Notes under the pieces: generated by a model
Database searches by the model: none
Told to the model about the DNA's origin: nothing
The model's input: only the letters and a program-made list of their open reading frames with translations
Shown here: piece by piece, positions 1-12,145 of the stretch
Layout: each line of letters starts with the position of its first letter
Numbering within the stretch: the stretch's first letter is position 1
Program-made: the position numbers and the translations under genes
DNA from: Stropharia rugosoannulata
Lineage: Eukaryota; Basidiomycota; Agaricomycetes; Agaricales; Strophariaceae
NCBI GenBank assembly: GCA_028532985.1
Contig: JANCIK010000012.1
Location: forward strand, 2,847,891-2,911,890
DNA: 64,000 nucleotides
Direction: 5' to 3'

Positions 1-1360
1 ATGCTCGACCCTCGGTCTCCCAAAACTTCTTGCAAATATCGGACACCTCAAGGTCATCTCCGTCGAGAAATATCTTTACACGTGGAAACTATCATCACCC
101 GCTATGAGTGATATATACCTTCGGAAGAAGGTACACATACTTTGTATGCTGCATGGACTTTATCCATCGTCGTTTCTTTGGCAGCCTCCTTAAGATCCGA
201 AGAGGAATGGCCTCCTTTGGCATCGACTCCACCGGAAAATCCACCAAAGCCACCAGAGCTGACAAATGCTGTTGTAACGCAGATTTATATGAGATATTGT
301 ATGATCACCCACGCAGATGCTTCAACGCTCCAAGAAGAAAATGAATTCTGCACCATTGACTGATGAACAGAGTTCCTGACTGATGTAAACGTGATCGAGG
401 AATCATCCGCGATCTCGAATGCAGGAGCCAAGAAATCATGCTGATCAAAGTTAGGCAGTTCTCTACAAGTCCAATGTTAAATGTACCTGAGGGTCCGAGG
501 CGTCGTAATCAATAGGACCAGGGCAACCTGCCGGTGAGACGTATCGGTCGGGATGAGACCTTTTCAGTCGGAAAGCTGTAATGAAAATTCTCAGTATGGT
601 CGTATCACTTGTAGCCCATTTCGCGTTCGTCTTACCAGGTTCCCTCGCTGGCCGCAGACTTTTGCTGTCGGCATCGTATACCATTCCGTGAAGTAGTGAA
701 TTGTTCAACATTACAACATTCCAGTCATGCTCTGACATATCTGCAGGTTCTCTTTTAATTAATGTCAGTTAGGTGCCAATGTAATGAATAATGGGAATCG
801 ATCTCACGTTTGTAAGCCCTGCTGTTCTGATTTAGATGCCGAGATCGACCTATACGTTATAACAACGGTAGCAACAGCATGGGCGTCATCTGCAGCTTTA
901 AGCGCGGAAATATTCTGCAACAGTAATGAGTAATCTCTCGAATTCAATCACGGTGGAACACAAAACATACGTACATTTGGCGTTGATAAGACATATCTGC
1001 CCAGCTCGGTACTTTCCGCTACAGTGTTGCTATCATTTGGAAAGCAAAAACGATACTTTAACGACCTAAGTAAGGGAAAGTGAATAATCAGTCGCGTAGT
1101 TAAAGTCAGATATTTTGCAATAACTTACAAGCTCCCTTTATCTCTAAGGTCAGAGAGCAGGGTGGTGTCCTTCTTTGGCAAGTCCTTAGACAGGAGAGTA
1201 CCCGTCTTGACCTCCGTACCATCTTCCGATCGGAAAATGATATTGAAAGGGACAGTCTCGAGGAGCTGCTGTGGAGTTTTTGCTTCTAGATAGGCATCAG
1301 CTGTACGGCAGTAAAATTTTTGTTGAGGATTCAGGACGAACCTTGGACCATTGTGATACG
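1..1360 (-). CDS. MACPF (perforin-like) domain protein, partial (C-terminus beyond left edge; 5' end unresolved)
   Basis: A multi-exon minus-strand gene leaving the window at position 1. Exons that keep one frame with GT-AG introns are about 1129-1350, 975-1029, a short exon ending near 890, 636-751, 487-575, 313-440, 141-258 and 1-88. Visible coding hallmarks are an IDYDASDPQ segment (487-575), a Ser/Thr-rich stretch ending SWSVEASA (313-440), a glycine-rich SGGFGGFSGG segment (141-258) and a FPRVKIFLDGDDLEVSD stretch in the last exon. Together these resemble fungal membrane-attack-complex/perforin proteins, which assemble membrane pores and act in defence or competition; that role is family knowledge, not seen here. 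No stop or frameshift breaks the visible part. The first exon was not found: upstream frames contain stops, so the start may lie in an exon between 1360 and 1500. Family call from motif recall only. Confidence 0.6.
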
Positions 1361-1499
1361 ATGCTCATTCTTGCGGTGTCGTCTTGACCCCTATATATGA
1401 ATCTATATATCTCTTACCTGTACATTTGTTTGGATTATCTTCAGATCTTCTTTGTCATAAGACCATTGACACGACGGGCTCCGGCAGAAGGATTAGTTG

Positions 1500-4340
1500 T
1501 GCTTACTGTGATTCGATAGCTGAATCAGATTATGAACGAAGACTCCGTTCCTCGATATGGGGCGGTCGTTGGCTGACATCGCGATGCTTCTCTAGAATTC
1601 AGTTTCGAACGGAGGTCGGAAATTAATATTTATGTAATGCCCACCCATGTACCAGTACCCTGAGTGCCATGGACAAGTTCGTTCCCACGCCTGCCAAACC
1701 AAGTAATGGTGGGAAATGCGGGCACGATCCTCCCCCCGTGCCAGAACGACAATTTTGTGCCCTCCCCCAAATCCCAAGCGGCGAATTAATTAATTAAGGA
1801 AGCATTGTATTGAGCAGGCTTTTTTCCCCCGTCAACTGACAATGACAGACACACTGTGGGACTTTGAAACATGTGTAGCGAGTTCATTTCTTTCTGAGAG
1901 TTGTAACTTGTCATCCATTTCGAACAACTTTTACCTTCAAAAATCATAATCGCTATTATATCGGAGGTAGGTTACATCTCAGAATGTTATTATTCAACAA
2001 CAGACTCAGTTATCACCAAATCGTTTAACCTGAGACGTCTCAATACCCTCTTATTAGCATGTCGTTGTAGACCTACTTTCGGATTTATCCGGTATCCCTA
2101 TAACTGATAACGTTCTAATTTTCTTTGAGATCTCACCGGCCACGAGTTTACTGGCTGCGTGAGTGATGTCTTTTACAGTTTTATTTTTATTATTATTGTT
2201 GTAATCTGATTCCTCCATGATATAGCATTCAGTTCATTCGTAGGTGGTTCCCCCTCTACTTTGTCAAGCGGTTAATATCGTTGTGCTTAAATTTTGTCGC
2301 GTTTTCTCTCCTCACGCTCGTCCTCGTCCTCTGTGCCTGTTCAGAAGACCAGGAAAAGAACAGGGAGTAGCGCCGAGCAACTGGAACGCGCTCCACTACA
2401 CAACTATGAAGTGTTCAGGGAGCGTATGCGATATCGGCAATAATGCGGCTACGTAGTAAAGAGCTTGCCATCCTTGCAGAGAATTAAATGTTGCGCAGCG
2501 TAATTTGCATTACAATGGAAACAGTCTAAAGAAGCTGTAAATGTCTTACAACTACCCGTGTACAACATTGCTGTAGTGCACTCAGTATTTAGGTGCGTTC
2601 CTGTTTTCTGGCTAGCTTGAGGGAAGTATGAATCGCTTATGTGCCCTGGGAAATACTCAAGTTAGTGGGACAGGGACGCATGATAGTGTTGACATTGCCA
2701 GGACATATCCAATGTAGACAAAACAGACGCGCCTCTTCACTGCGCTGAAGCCGACGTTGTCGGGCGGAGGTACGGCAGCGCCGACTCGTGCTTGTAGTGC
2801 CCCGGGAGCGCGGCACCTTATCCTGGATCCTCTCTGTCCCACCCATATTACCCACACCTATATTCAATGCCTGGCAATACCCACCACTGGCAGCTTTTCT
2901 ACCCTTACTACCCGTACTCCAAAATCAAATAAATAAGCACCCTCAACCTCCTATCTCAGCGAAAGAATGTGCCTTTTCTGATACACAGAAAGCGTACTCG
3001 CCGCACCCATCCATCGTCCAAGTCCGCGAGTGGTCCCACGTTCCCACGCCGCTATCCCTTCCCCTCCTGCCAGATTTTTTTCCAGACCTCTTGTTACACC
3101 TTTTCGTGTGCAATTTACCCACTCAATGTTACAGCTCAACCTCTGTACGCCCTCCACGATTCCCGCCACTGTGCATTTCTCCTCCCCTTCCTCGCATAGC
3201 TGGTATAAGGCGTTGACAGCGCGGTGCCAGTGGAACGAGCCTACGCTGCTCGCCGTACTCGCTGAGCTGCACGTGCACGATCACCAATTCCCGATAATTT
3301 TGACACCCGAGAGCAGAAGACAGCTAATTACCTAGCACGGGCCAAAGTAGGAGGAGGAGAGGGTGACAAGAAGGCTCGGTCCCGCGGAGTACAACACAGG
3401 TGTGGCCAAGCGGGACTAGTCTGCGGTCGCTGGATCAGCAGGTGAGCGGGACATGCTTTGACGCAGCTTGACTGCTGCGAGCGGTTATGGCCACACAGGT
3501 CAACGAACGGGGAGGGACGGAATGTCAGCCAACAGACTAAATGCAAGGCGCATCCAAGGTCGGCGCAGAAGATGGGGAAGAGGGCGCGGGCAATGAACAC
3601 GGAGTTCACATGGTCAAATTAACTTTATACATTCTGCACAGTATGCTCAATGTCCAGATCGACGTCCCTAGAATTTTTGTAGTAGTGGGCAATGCCAATC
3701 ACTGCTGGGAGCCCACTGTAGTGCTTGACATTATTATCTAGTACAAACAATATAATGCCTGCTTATTACTTCACATTTATTTCCCACTATTCACGTATCA
3801 CTCACCCTCCACGTAACTCCACAACACTTATACACTTTTACGCAATCAATTACTTGTACATCTTCATTCACCCCTCACAGACCTCTGTGTATGCACTGCT
3901 CATGCATATACATGAATTCAAGGATCGCTCGCTGCCTTTTGTACCCCTCTTGCAGTAGATCTGACATGTCATCCGCCTGGCCCACATCTTACACATCTGC
4001 GATGTTTTCCTCCAATTTCTCTGCCGCTCGTATCAGCCACTCATATGTCATCAACACTATTATCTTAACCATTGCACATGAAGCTATGTAAGCAAACTGC
4101 TCACGGCGCTTCCCCTCTCACGTTACGAGCAACGCCAACTTAGGTGCTAGAATAAAGATACGACGAGCATATTCAAAGAAATAGAGAGCTTGGCCAGGCC
4201 TCAGGGATATTGTACTCAGGAATGTGGCATTAAATTGACAATACACGGACTTTGAGCCACACGAAACAACGGTAATGTACCATCTCAATACACTTTAAAC
4301 GGGGAAAGGACACGTCATGCCTCTCAGAGTCGCATAGTTA
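1500..4340. other. No supported gene
   Basis: About 2.8 kb with only short open frames on both strands. A pyrimidine-rich stretch at 2990-3200 gives a 142-codon open frame (2788-3216) full of Pro, Leu and Ser, as expected from base composition alone. I see no repeats, domains or consistent splice structure. Confidence 0.5.
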
Positions 4341-4346
4341 TCGCGT

Positions 4347-5471
4347 TTACTTTGTATTAACCCACGTAGTCCCCGTCAATATAAGCTCTGTGCCGTTGTC
4401 AATCCCGAGAAGTCTTGAGCTATGCTCCCTCCCGTTAGCTGTGTAATATGAAACAATAATATTAATTCAAGTTGATCACGAAGGATGAAAAATACTTACG
4501 AATGAGCTTGATGGATGTATCAAGTTGATATCAGAACACGTCAACTAAAATTCGTGAGGGAGATAGAACGCACATAGCCTGTAAACACGGGGCCGCTGGT
4601 ATCATTCTTATAGAAGGCAATACGGTCGTTGGTGTAGCTGACTTGGGTACCGTCACTTATATGCTCCAAGCTAGAGTAATAGAAATTTCCTTTAATGTCT
4701 ATATTTCAACGTCGCGGTTGAATTAGCATGTATTTGAAGTATAATCACAGACACATACTTGGAATTTCGGCCGCTTTCAAAACGGGATCCTCGGTCGTCA
4801 TTGTTCCTATCTTCTGGATCCTCTGGGAAATGTCAAGGGTAATAACACCGCTGTCCTCATCCTTTTTAATGTAGGCTTCCACATTGCGCTCTTGAGAGGA
4901 TCCCCGCCATTTCCCCGCGTGTTTGTACAAAACCATTCCAGCTACGGAGACAATTTTGAACTAGTATGCGTAGAATAAATAAGATCATTACGATTAGAGA
5001 TGGAAGTTGACCTTACATAGTCATCGCCAAGGAACTAGTATCACAAGGCAAAGGATTCAATTTTTAGAGTGTTTTCTCGGCGATAAGCGTATCATACCTC
5101 AGCAACAACAGTATCATCGATATAAAACTTGACCCATGCGATAAGTTGGTTATTTTTTGGATTTATTGTGTTGCCTGATACATAGCCGTTTGCAGTCTTG
5201 ACTGTGGCTAGGTCATTGTAATAGAAGAAACCAGTTGCATCTTGACAACAATTCGGATGACGCATAAGTTATGAGCAGCATCATGGCATCTACATAATCA
5301 AGGAATACCTTGTCCAACAAATGAATGGTCACCGAACTCTAGCCCAAGTTCGGGGAGGATGACTCGCAAGCCATTCTCATAGCCAGGTAGAGAGGAGTGG
5401 AAGAACAGAGCGCCCGCTGAGGTCTGATGCTTGTATTTGACGAGGTAATCTGCGTATATGCTGCGATCCAT
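4347..5471 (-). CDS. Small multi-exon protein of unknown function, paralogue A
   Basis: Minus-strand gene of at least seven exons, about 230 residues. It starts at the ATG at 5471 (MDRSIYADYL) because the paralogue at 7027-8152 starts at the same alignment point (MPDSIYATYA). Aligned blocks shared by both are ALFFHS, a FFYYND/TFYYND block, INPKNNQLIAWVKFY, an EFLGDDY segment, TMTTEDP, VSYTNDRIAFYKND and a final NGR...LLGI..GTELILTGT block before the stop at 4347-4349. The FYYND-IAWVKFY and FYYSS-RIAFYKND blocks look like two diverged copies of one beta-rich unit within the protein. One exon is an 18-nt microexon (5017-5034). No signal peptide or membrane segment is seen. I do not recognise the family. 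The two genes are a tandem duplication in the same orientation, near a MACPF gene. Confidence 0.65.
5017..5034 (-). other. 18-nt microexon of paralogue A
   Basis: Encodes FLGDDY. It is flanked by a 3' splice site (CTAG, forward 5035-5038) and a GTAAGG donor. The other paralogue has the equivalent 18-nt exon at 7698-7715 encoding FLADDY. Conservation of length, frame and peptide supports a real microexon. Confidence 0.6.
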
Positions 5472-5479
5472 TGTATACG

Positions 5480-7020
5480 GGCTGCAGGGGGATGATTCTG
5501 CGTACTGGCATATAAGCAGCGCATGATAATCAAATCTGCGGCTCGAATCTCAATATGTCATACGTAATAGGTGCGTGAACCAATCCAAGACGGTCTCTCA
5601 CTATTCACACTCCTGTGTGGCGGCGTAACATTGGCAAACATGATCTGGTCATGCCCCACCGCAGGAAGCTCGCTATTATTGATAGCACTCCATACACGTA
5701 AATCGAACACCTAAAAGTTTAAGGGATTTGAATGGTCGGTCTTTGTGGCGATGAATGATCAACACCCTTGGCTGCTGACTATATTTAAAACACCTTTCAC
5801 GGTTTCCATATCTGTCTGAGGTTCTTTTAGGGTCACTTATTCGAATTACTCTGATAGATGTTATCACATTGGACGTGTGTAGTACATTGTACATTCCAAA
5901 TGCCAGTCACAGGTCCCAGTGTCGTAGATTAAAAATTACAGCCAGAGTATTGACACTTCCCAGTCAGTCACATTAATGTTCGGCGTTCCATATTTAGATT
6001 AATTCCTTTATTCTATTCGGCACGACAGAAGTCTAGAAAGCTAATATTTTGAAATTTTGTCGACTGGGACCGGCACCTGAACTTGAGACGCCTAAAATGG
6101 TACAATAGTGGCAGACGGAAATGAAGTCCTGTTGATTACTTATCTACGGACACCCGTAACAAATCGCATAGCTCCTGAAAGGCAGCGATACGTGACTCTA
6201 TGCCCTTGATATTTATATAATGAAGGTTAACAAATGGCAAACGTGCGTTAACTCTGTGAAGACAATGTTAGACCTTTTGGGCGTATCTGTTATTCCCAGA
6301 GCTATATCAGGCACTGGTACACGCTTCTATCATTGATATCGATACCCGCAAATCCTTGTTCGGATCGTCGTAGACCAGTGTTCAGATTACTATCTCACAA
6401 ATGTCGCACAGATGTTCCCACAGTGACTCTGATCATCCAAGAAGATACTTAGTGACAACTACTTAGCATTTATTTCGTGGGACGCACGCACCTGCATGCA
6501 CCTGTACATACATTTTACTACCCACATCCATGTAGCAGCACAGACATTACTCTACTGAGCGTACACGCGCCAGATGAAAAATGGCTCCGTTTGATTGGCT
6601 CTCCTCGATAGAGAATACTTATCTACTGCATGGCCGAATTCTAAAAAGGCTCCCTCAACAATCTCATTCGAAAAGATGAAGAGGCTTCTTTGGTTTCAAG
6701 TACCATATTAGTACACAGAGTCCAAGAATGCTAAGTTTCATTGCCATCATGCCTCCAATTTCTTTCTGGAAGATCGAAGTCAAGAGCCAGAGTCTACCAA
6801 TTTGTAGCGCGCATTTCGACATACAAGCACGGTAACAACATATATCATTGAGAAATTTTACATGCATTTAGCAACCGCCCTCCTCCACGTAACTCCTACT
6901 AGGGATAGCTGTATACCAGGAAGGCAAAATCATAGTATGTTTACATTGGTGTAGTTGACTTCAACGAATAACAGTACGAACCAAGACAGGACTCGTACCG
7001 TTGTAATTGCATGTATCTTA
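5480..7020. other. Intergenic, no supported gene
   Basis: About 1.5 kb between the two tandem paralogues. It is AT-rich and holds only open frames of under 75 codons with no recognisable content. It presumably holds the upstream region of paralogue A and the downstream region of paralogue B. No TATA box or repeat stands out. Confidence 0.5.
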
Positions 7021-7026
7021 CATCTT

Positions 7027-8152
7027 CTAAGCCCAACTGGTCCCAGTCAATGTAAGTTCTGTATCGGTACCTATGCCAAGGAGGGTCTGACTGTCAGACC
7101 TTCCATTGGCTGTAATGAGTGGAAGGAATGCTACGCATCAGATTCATGTTCAGTTAACGGGGGCTGGACGACCTACGGATGAACTTAATAAAGTGTTACG
7201 GGGAAGTCAGGTTGAGTTTCTACGAGTGATAGGGGAGAGATAACGTACAAAGCCTGTAAATTCAGTTCCCCTAAAATCATCCTTATAGAAAACAAGACGG
7301 TCGTTGGTGTAGTTGACATAGACACCATCTTTAATGTCATCCTGTTTATCGTAATGGAAGTCGCCTGTGATGTCTGTGTGATCGATATAGCTTGTAAATC
7401 AATTCACGAGGAGAATATCCAGGAATACATACTCGAAAAACCAGACGCTATCAATGTGGGATCATCGGTGGTCATCGTCGCTGTCATGTGGATGGCTTCG
7501 GAGATATCGAGGATGACAGTTCTGCTGTTCGCATCCTTTTTCAGGTGGGCGTCCAATTTGCTCCTAGCTGACGATTGCTTCCAGTGTCCAGTCGCCGTAT
7601 GTCCAATCATATCGGCTACTCTGACAACGTTAAACTGGTAGATGGTAGGGGGAGGGCCTAATGAGAAATCAGAGTTGGGATGAACAAAAGTGCTTACATA
7701 GTCATCGGCAAGAAACTAGCATTTCAGTGAAAAAGACCTCTATTATTAAGCTGATTTCTTGATATAACAAGGGTCGTACCTCTGCGACAAGTGTAGTGCC
7801 GCGGTAAAACATAACCCACGCAATCTGTTGGCCATTCCTTGGGTTTACAGTTATGTCTGACTTATAGTTGTCTGACAATGTTGCCGTGTCGATGTCGTTG
7901 TAATAGAAAGTGCCAGAAGGATCTTTGATATATTCAAACGGCATAGCATCAATGAGTCATCACATAAATGTTGTATATATGAAACGCACCAGTGCCGATA
8001 AACGAGTCGTCAGTGAACTCCATTTTCTTGTCGGGGAGAAGTACTCGTATCCCCTTTACATCTTTATGCAAAGTGGAGTGGAAGAACAGCGCCTCTCCTA
8101 TGGTGGAATTTGTGTATTTGTTTGCGTATGTCGCGTAAATGCTGTCAGGCAT
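7027..8152 (-). CDS. Small multi-exon protein of unknown function, paralogue B
   Basis: Same exon plan as paralogue A: start ATG at 8152, a first exon containing ALFFHS and ending after SFIGT, an exon with SGTFYYND and QQIAWVMFY, the 18-nt microexon 7698-7715 (FLADDY), an exon around 7404-7630 with TMTTDDP, an exon around 7258-7370 with VNYTNDRLVFYKDD, and a final exon with TLLGIGTDTELTLTGTS ending at a TAG (7027-7029). The frame is consistent across all canonical introns, so the gene looks intact. It lies about 1.5 kb upstream of paralogue A on the same strand. Function unknown: cytosolic by default, since no signal peptide or transmembrane helix is seen. Confidence 0.65.
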
Positions 8153-8439
8153 TGTGGATGTGTGAGGTGGGTACGAGAATGAGCAGATTTTTAGTTGTAA
8201 ATCCCGTTTTATAAAGGACCAAGTCTGCTGACATATTACTCTCAGGTACTTTGCTCGAAATTACAGACAGACGTAAAGTTGGTACTTGCTTTGCTGGGGT
8301 GCGTGTGTTTGTAACAGGACCGGCAATCGCCACACCGGGTTTACATTGACTCATTGATTTGCTGTGATTGTGCTACCATATAAATCTGGGCCACCCGTTC
8401 TGGTACATTGATTTGATAGGCTAAGACTCTCGAGACGAT

Positions 8440-9396
8440 TAAGGTAGATGTCATCCATTATCGACCAGGTCACGTGGTCTCAGTGTGACAGTCCAAAAAA
8501 GGGCAAAACACGTCAATTTGAGCTAAAAGATACAATTTTGAGATAACTGAGCGCGTTTTTGGGAAATCTACTTCCTGGCAAATATGTATTAGTCTAAAAT
8601 ACACGTTCTTGCTAAGTTTGGTAGATTACGGGAAAGAATTGCTATAATTATTTACGGAAATACGTAGGTTGCCTCATTTATCACAGTCGCGTCTCCTAAT
8701 CTCGCCAATTACAAGCCAATTAACGCGTTTTTAGCATAAAATGGGACGCAGAAAGCGAAAGGATATGGCCAGAATACAAAACCTGTGCGGTTCTGGCAAT
8801 GGCACATCATCCAAACGGCAAAAAATTAGACACACTTCGGAAGTAGAAAACATAGTAAATAAAGAGAATGTGAGAGTTACTCACTCTTTACAATACATTA
8901 TTATTAAATAAACATGATTAGAGCACTCCCGATAATGCACCAGGCTTACCTAGCAAATCAAATACACAAAAAGCTGCAGTTCCGGCACCTATACCAAACA
9001 CGCAATTAGTATTCCGTTATGCTAACAAGATGAACTCTATACAAGCCTTGCCGGATACTCACTGGTCTTTTCACTGTTTCTCGGTGATATCAGAAAAGCT
9101 AGAAGATCATGAGAAGATTGATAGCACAGACATATGTTCTCATGACTGATTTAGAAAGTGAACTTCATTGCGAAATAACTTCGCACATAATGCTCCGATT
9201 GTCCCCATTCTTGGAAATAATGTTCTCAGGTATGTACTCTACAATTGCCAGGAAGCAGATTCCTCTCGATTATGATTAAACTCCCAAAACATGACCTCCG
9301 TTGTTTCTCCGTGCTTTTTTCGCCTTATTTGGACGATCGGGTCACAGAAAAAGTCACGTCTCGTGACCTGGTCGATAATGGATGACATCTACCTTA
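8440..9396. mobile_element. Non-autonomous DNA transposon with ~33-35 bp terminal inverted repeats and TA target duplication
   Basis: The left end (8440-8474) and right end (9362-9396) are exact reverse complements over 35 bp, reading TAAGGTAGATGTCATCC... inwards. If the outer TA is the duplicated target, the inverted repeat is 33 bp starting AGGTAGATG, as in Tc1/mariner-like TA-inserting elements. Subterminal similarity (GTGAC...GTCC...AAGG) continues inside both ends. At 957 bp the element is too small for a full transposase, but it retains an N-terminal-looking coding piece at 8741. The element separates paralogue B from the small gene at 9653. Confidence 0.85.
8741..8911 (+). pseudogene. 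Truncated N-terminus of a transposase inside the 8440-9396 element
   Basis: The ATG at 8741 opens a 56-codon frame with a basic start (MGRRKRKDMARIQNL) and a second basic patch (SSKRQKIRH). A GT donor follows the KEN block near 8870, and an AG near 8926 opens onto more coding-like sequence (8927 to about 9150) that soon hits stops. A basic start followed by a Ser/Lys-rich linker is what one expects of a transposase N-terminus. No DDE core is present, so this would be an internal-deletion derivative. Identity of the parent transposase is inference. Confidence 0.45.
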
Positions 9397-9652
9397 GGCG
9401 CGTCCGATCTGTCTTGATCTAGATAGCCGTGTGCGTGTATAAATACAACATGTATCATAAATAGGAGTCACGTTGGCCATTATCACACAAATCAGCCAAA
9501 GTTTGTTATTCGTGGTAAATCGACAAGTGCACACCCAGAGCATCGCAGCCGCTACTAGTCTATTGCTTTCAGACCCCGCTATATTTTGACCTCTTTAACT
9601 GCGTACCTTCATCCGGCGCCTTGCTAGCCAGCCATTGAATAGCCGTTTCAAC

Positions 9653-10080
9653 ATGGTGAGATTAATATTGGATCGATAGAGTACTCGGCTGATAGTGGTA
9701 CCAGCGCAAAGTCAGTAATCGTAAGGTATGTGAGTTAATGACATATCCTGATATGAAGAGTTTACATTTGCCCTCAGACAGAATGGACCGAGACTATCGA
9801 TCTAAGAACAACAATGCAAAAGGAACTGGCACTTGCAACAGGCCTCACTAAAGTTAATGTTGTGCTGACTGAAGTCGATGGAAGCCAAACCGTGTTTGAG
9901 GGATACAACACTTCCAAGTGGGCGCAGCGTCAGTACTTCCTCTGGAATAGCATCACGGAGTCGTGCTATCGGATTACGACGCCCGTGGGCAAGGAGAAGA
10001 TCATTCAGCAGATCAAGAAGGACTTTTCGAAGGTTGAGGTGCAAGCATATGGTGAAGAGGATAAGGAGGCGGATGCCTGA
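9653..10080 (+). CDS. Small hypothetical protein (~101 aa), first coding exon only the ATG
   Basis: The second exon (9778-10080) is an open frame of 101 codons including the stop, ending in the acidic tail GEEDKEADA. It is preceded by an AG acceptor (CCCTCAG). Upstream, ATG at 9653-9655 is followed directly by GTGAGA, so splicing joins the lone start codon to the exon, giving MTEWTETIDLRTT at the N-terminus. An internal start at 9814 is the alternative. The exon has balanced composition with Trp and Tyr residues (SKWAQRQYFLW). No signal peptide or membrane segment. I do not recognise the family; it could be a small cytosolic protein. Confidence 0.5.
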
Positions 10081-10089
10081 CAGAAAAAT

Positions 10090-12140
10090 TTCTCTACGAT
10101 GCTCTTCTAGAGTATTGTGTATCTAGCGATAAGAAGCTGTTCATCTAGCCGCTACATCTCGAGTACTGGATTATCAGTTCCTATTCATAGACATAAATTT
10201 GTCTCTATTTGTCCCGTGTATGAACATTGGATTATTCGATTATCTTTGCGATACCCATATGCCCAATATCATGAGACCAGTCTAAATTATGACATTTCTA
10301 ACAAATTATGTACAGCTGACATTTGGGGAAAGTAGCAACCCCAAAAATTTGACACTCACAAATTACGAGGCGTGTTCTATACTAATTCTGCTCTAGTCAC
10401 TCAATCTATACATCTGCGGCCATGATGTACATACGTGTAGGCTTAATTGGCTCGAGATAGTTAGTCGGTATTGTCCCAATGCAGATTTTACAGGCACGAG
10501 GCGTGAACCAATGCGTCCCTCAAATATCATAGCTCCAATCACAATGAAGTCATGAGCTAGCTCGGAATAGCAGTGGCATGGTGCTTGTTCTTCCAACAAC
10601 TGACCAAATAGAGGCTGTAAACACTTCGAGTTGTGATAGGCAAAGAAGGATAAATTATCTATGTATGCAAATACTCTTGTCATGTACTGGCCATGTAGTG
10701 GCACGATTGGGAGGAGGTCTGAAACTATATATACCGAAGCTGCCAATTCGGATCATAGAGTGCTTTAAAATTGCGATTAGAAGCCATGCTCTCGCGCAAA
10801 AACGGTGTAACTGTAACCCCGCATTTTCGATGTCGATGCATTCCCCTCCTTCGGTTCTGACCCTATCCAAGCCCGGTACTCTAGCCGCCTACCGTCATTA
10901 ATCTGTCAGGCACTTCTGTGACGATCCGCCTGCGCAATGTGGTAGCTTGTGCTAGTCCATGATTGGCATCCTTCACGTTGCGAGCTAGATCTGCGGTGCG
11001 TCACAGCAAATTCAGGGCTTGCGAAAGATGGAGTGCACCCATGACCCTTGTTCTGGGGTGAACTACTGCGTTTGCCACGACCCGTAAGAGCTTTACTATC
11101 GCCAATAACTGTAATGCATCTCCAATCCCCCTATAGTACACACCCCAGCGAATTAGCATCGCAAACATATACCCGTGTACGATGACCAGTGAAAGATGGG
11201 AATAGTGCGCAGAAGACGAACTTTAGTGAATCTATATTAATTGTATGTTTTTCTTTTTTACCCCTCCATTATCCTACACGCTCACAAGTGAGGCTTCGGG
11301 TTTGCATACCACACTGCATGGATTTACTGGGGCGCCGGAACAGGATATTGTAGGCTTCTTCCACTGCGGTAACGATCCGCTATGTCCATGACATCCATCT
11401 GACTTTCCTCAGAAATTCGCCGCTTCGTCGGCACTACCGTTTTCATCGCCTTGTACCCCTCGCTGTCCATACTTGCCCTGGACTGGACAGCCTTGGGTGT
11501 AGTCAGTACTGCTACTATCCTTCTACGGTGATCTCTATACCCAGTTGCTGCCTGTGCACGCCAGATCTCTGCTTTTTGTACCGGAGTCGTCCTCATCCAG
11601 CCACGCTCATAACTAACCGGAAATATGTAATGATGTAAATGTCATTTGTCTGCATCGTATCGAGTGCACATGCCAGCCATATCAAGTCACTACGGCACAT
11701 GGCCACTAATGTTCCCATGCGCCTTAGTAGTTCCTTTGACTTACTGTTCACTAATCATTAACGATTCAAATGTGCCATGTTCTATGTATAATGGGGGTAA
11801 TGCTGTACATCTATTCATCCCTTGTATCGTTTATTCTTTTGAATTGATGAGTCCGTTCAGCTTGATTGTCGTTGAAAGTGTAGTGTAGTGACAATTTTTC
11901 GGAGTCTGATCATGAGAAGTCGCTGACTCATAAGCTGCATGTGGCTGTTTCACGTTCTCTCGATTAACATACAGCCATCGAACTAAGAACAGACCAAAAT
12001 GAGCCTATCGAGACAGGAAAGAAGTGAAAGTAGGTATGGTCCAAACTCGGATCATCAGGAATATAATTTCGATCCACAATTTTCCCAACGAAATTCCTGC
12101 CAACACCGTAAAGAGTTACATTGTTGAAACGGGTCGTATG
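10090..12140. other. No supported gene
   Basis: Two kilobases with overlapping short open frames on both strands (longest 117 codons at 10393-10746 minus, and 90 codons at 11324-11596 minus). None shows a domain, splice continuity or a homologue elsewhere in the window. Confidence 0.45.
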
Positions 12141-12145
12141 AGTAC

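Noticed and set aside
2788..3216. 142-codon open frame rich in Pro and Leu
   Set aside because: Pyrimidine-rich DNA with low stop density; no domain, splice signals or hydrophobic pattern of a real membrane protein.
4347..8152. Aegerolysin partner of the MACPF gene
   Set aside because: The paralogues are longer, multi-exon and share no aegerolysin sequence pattern.
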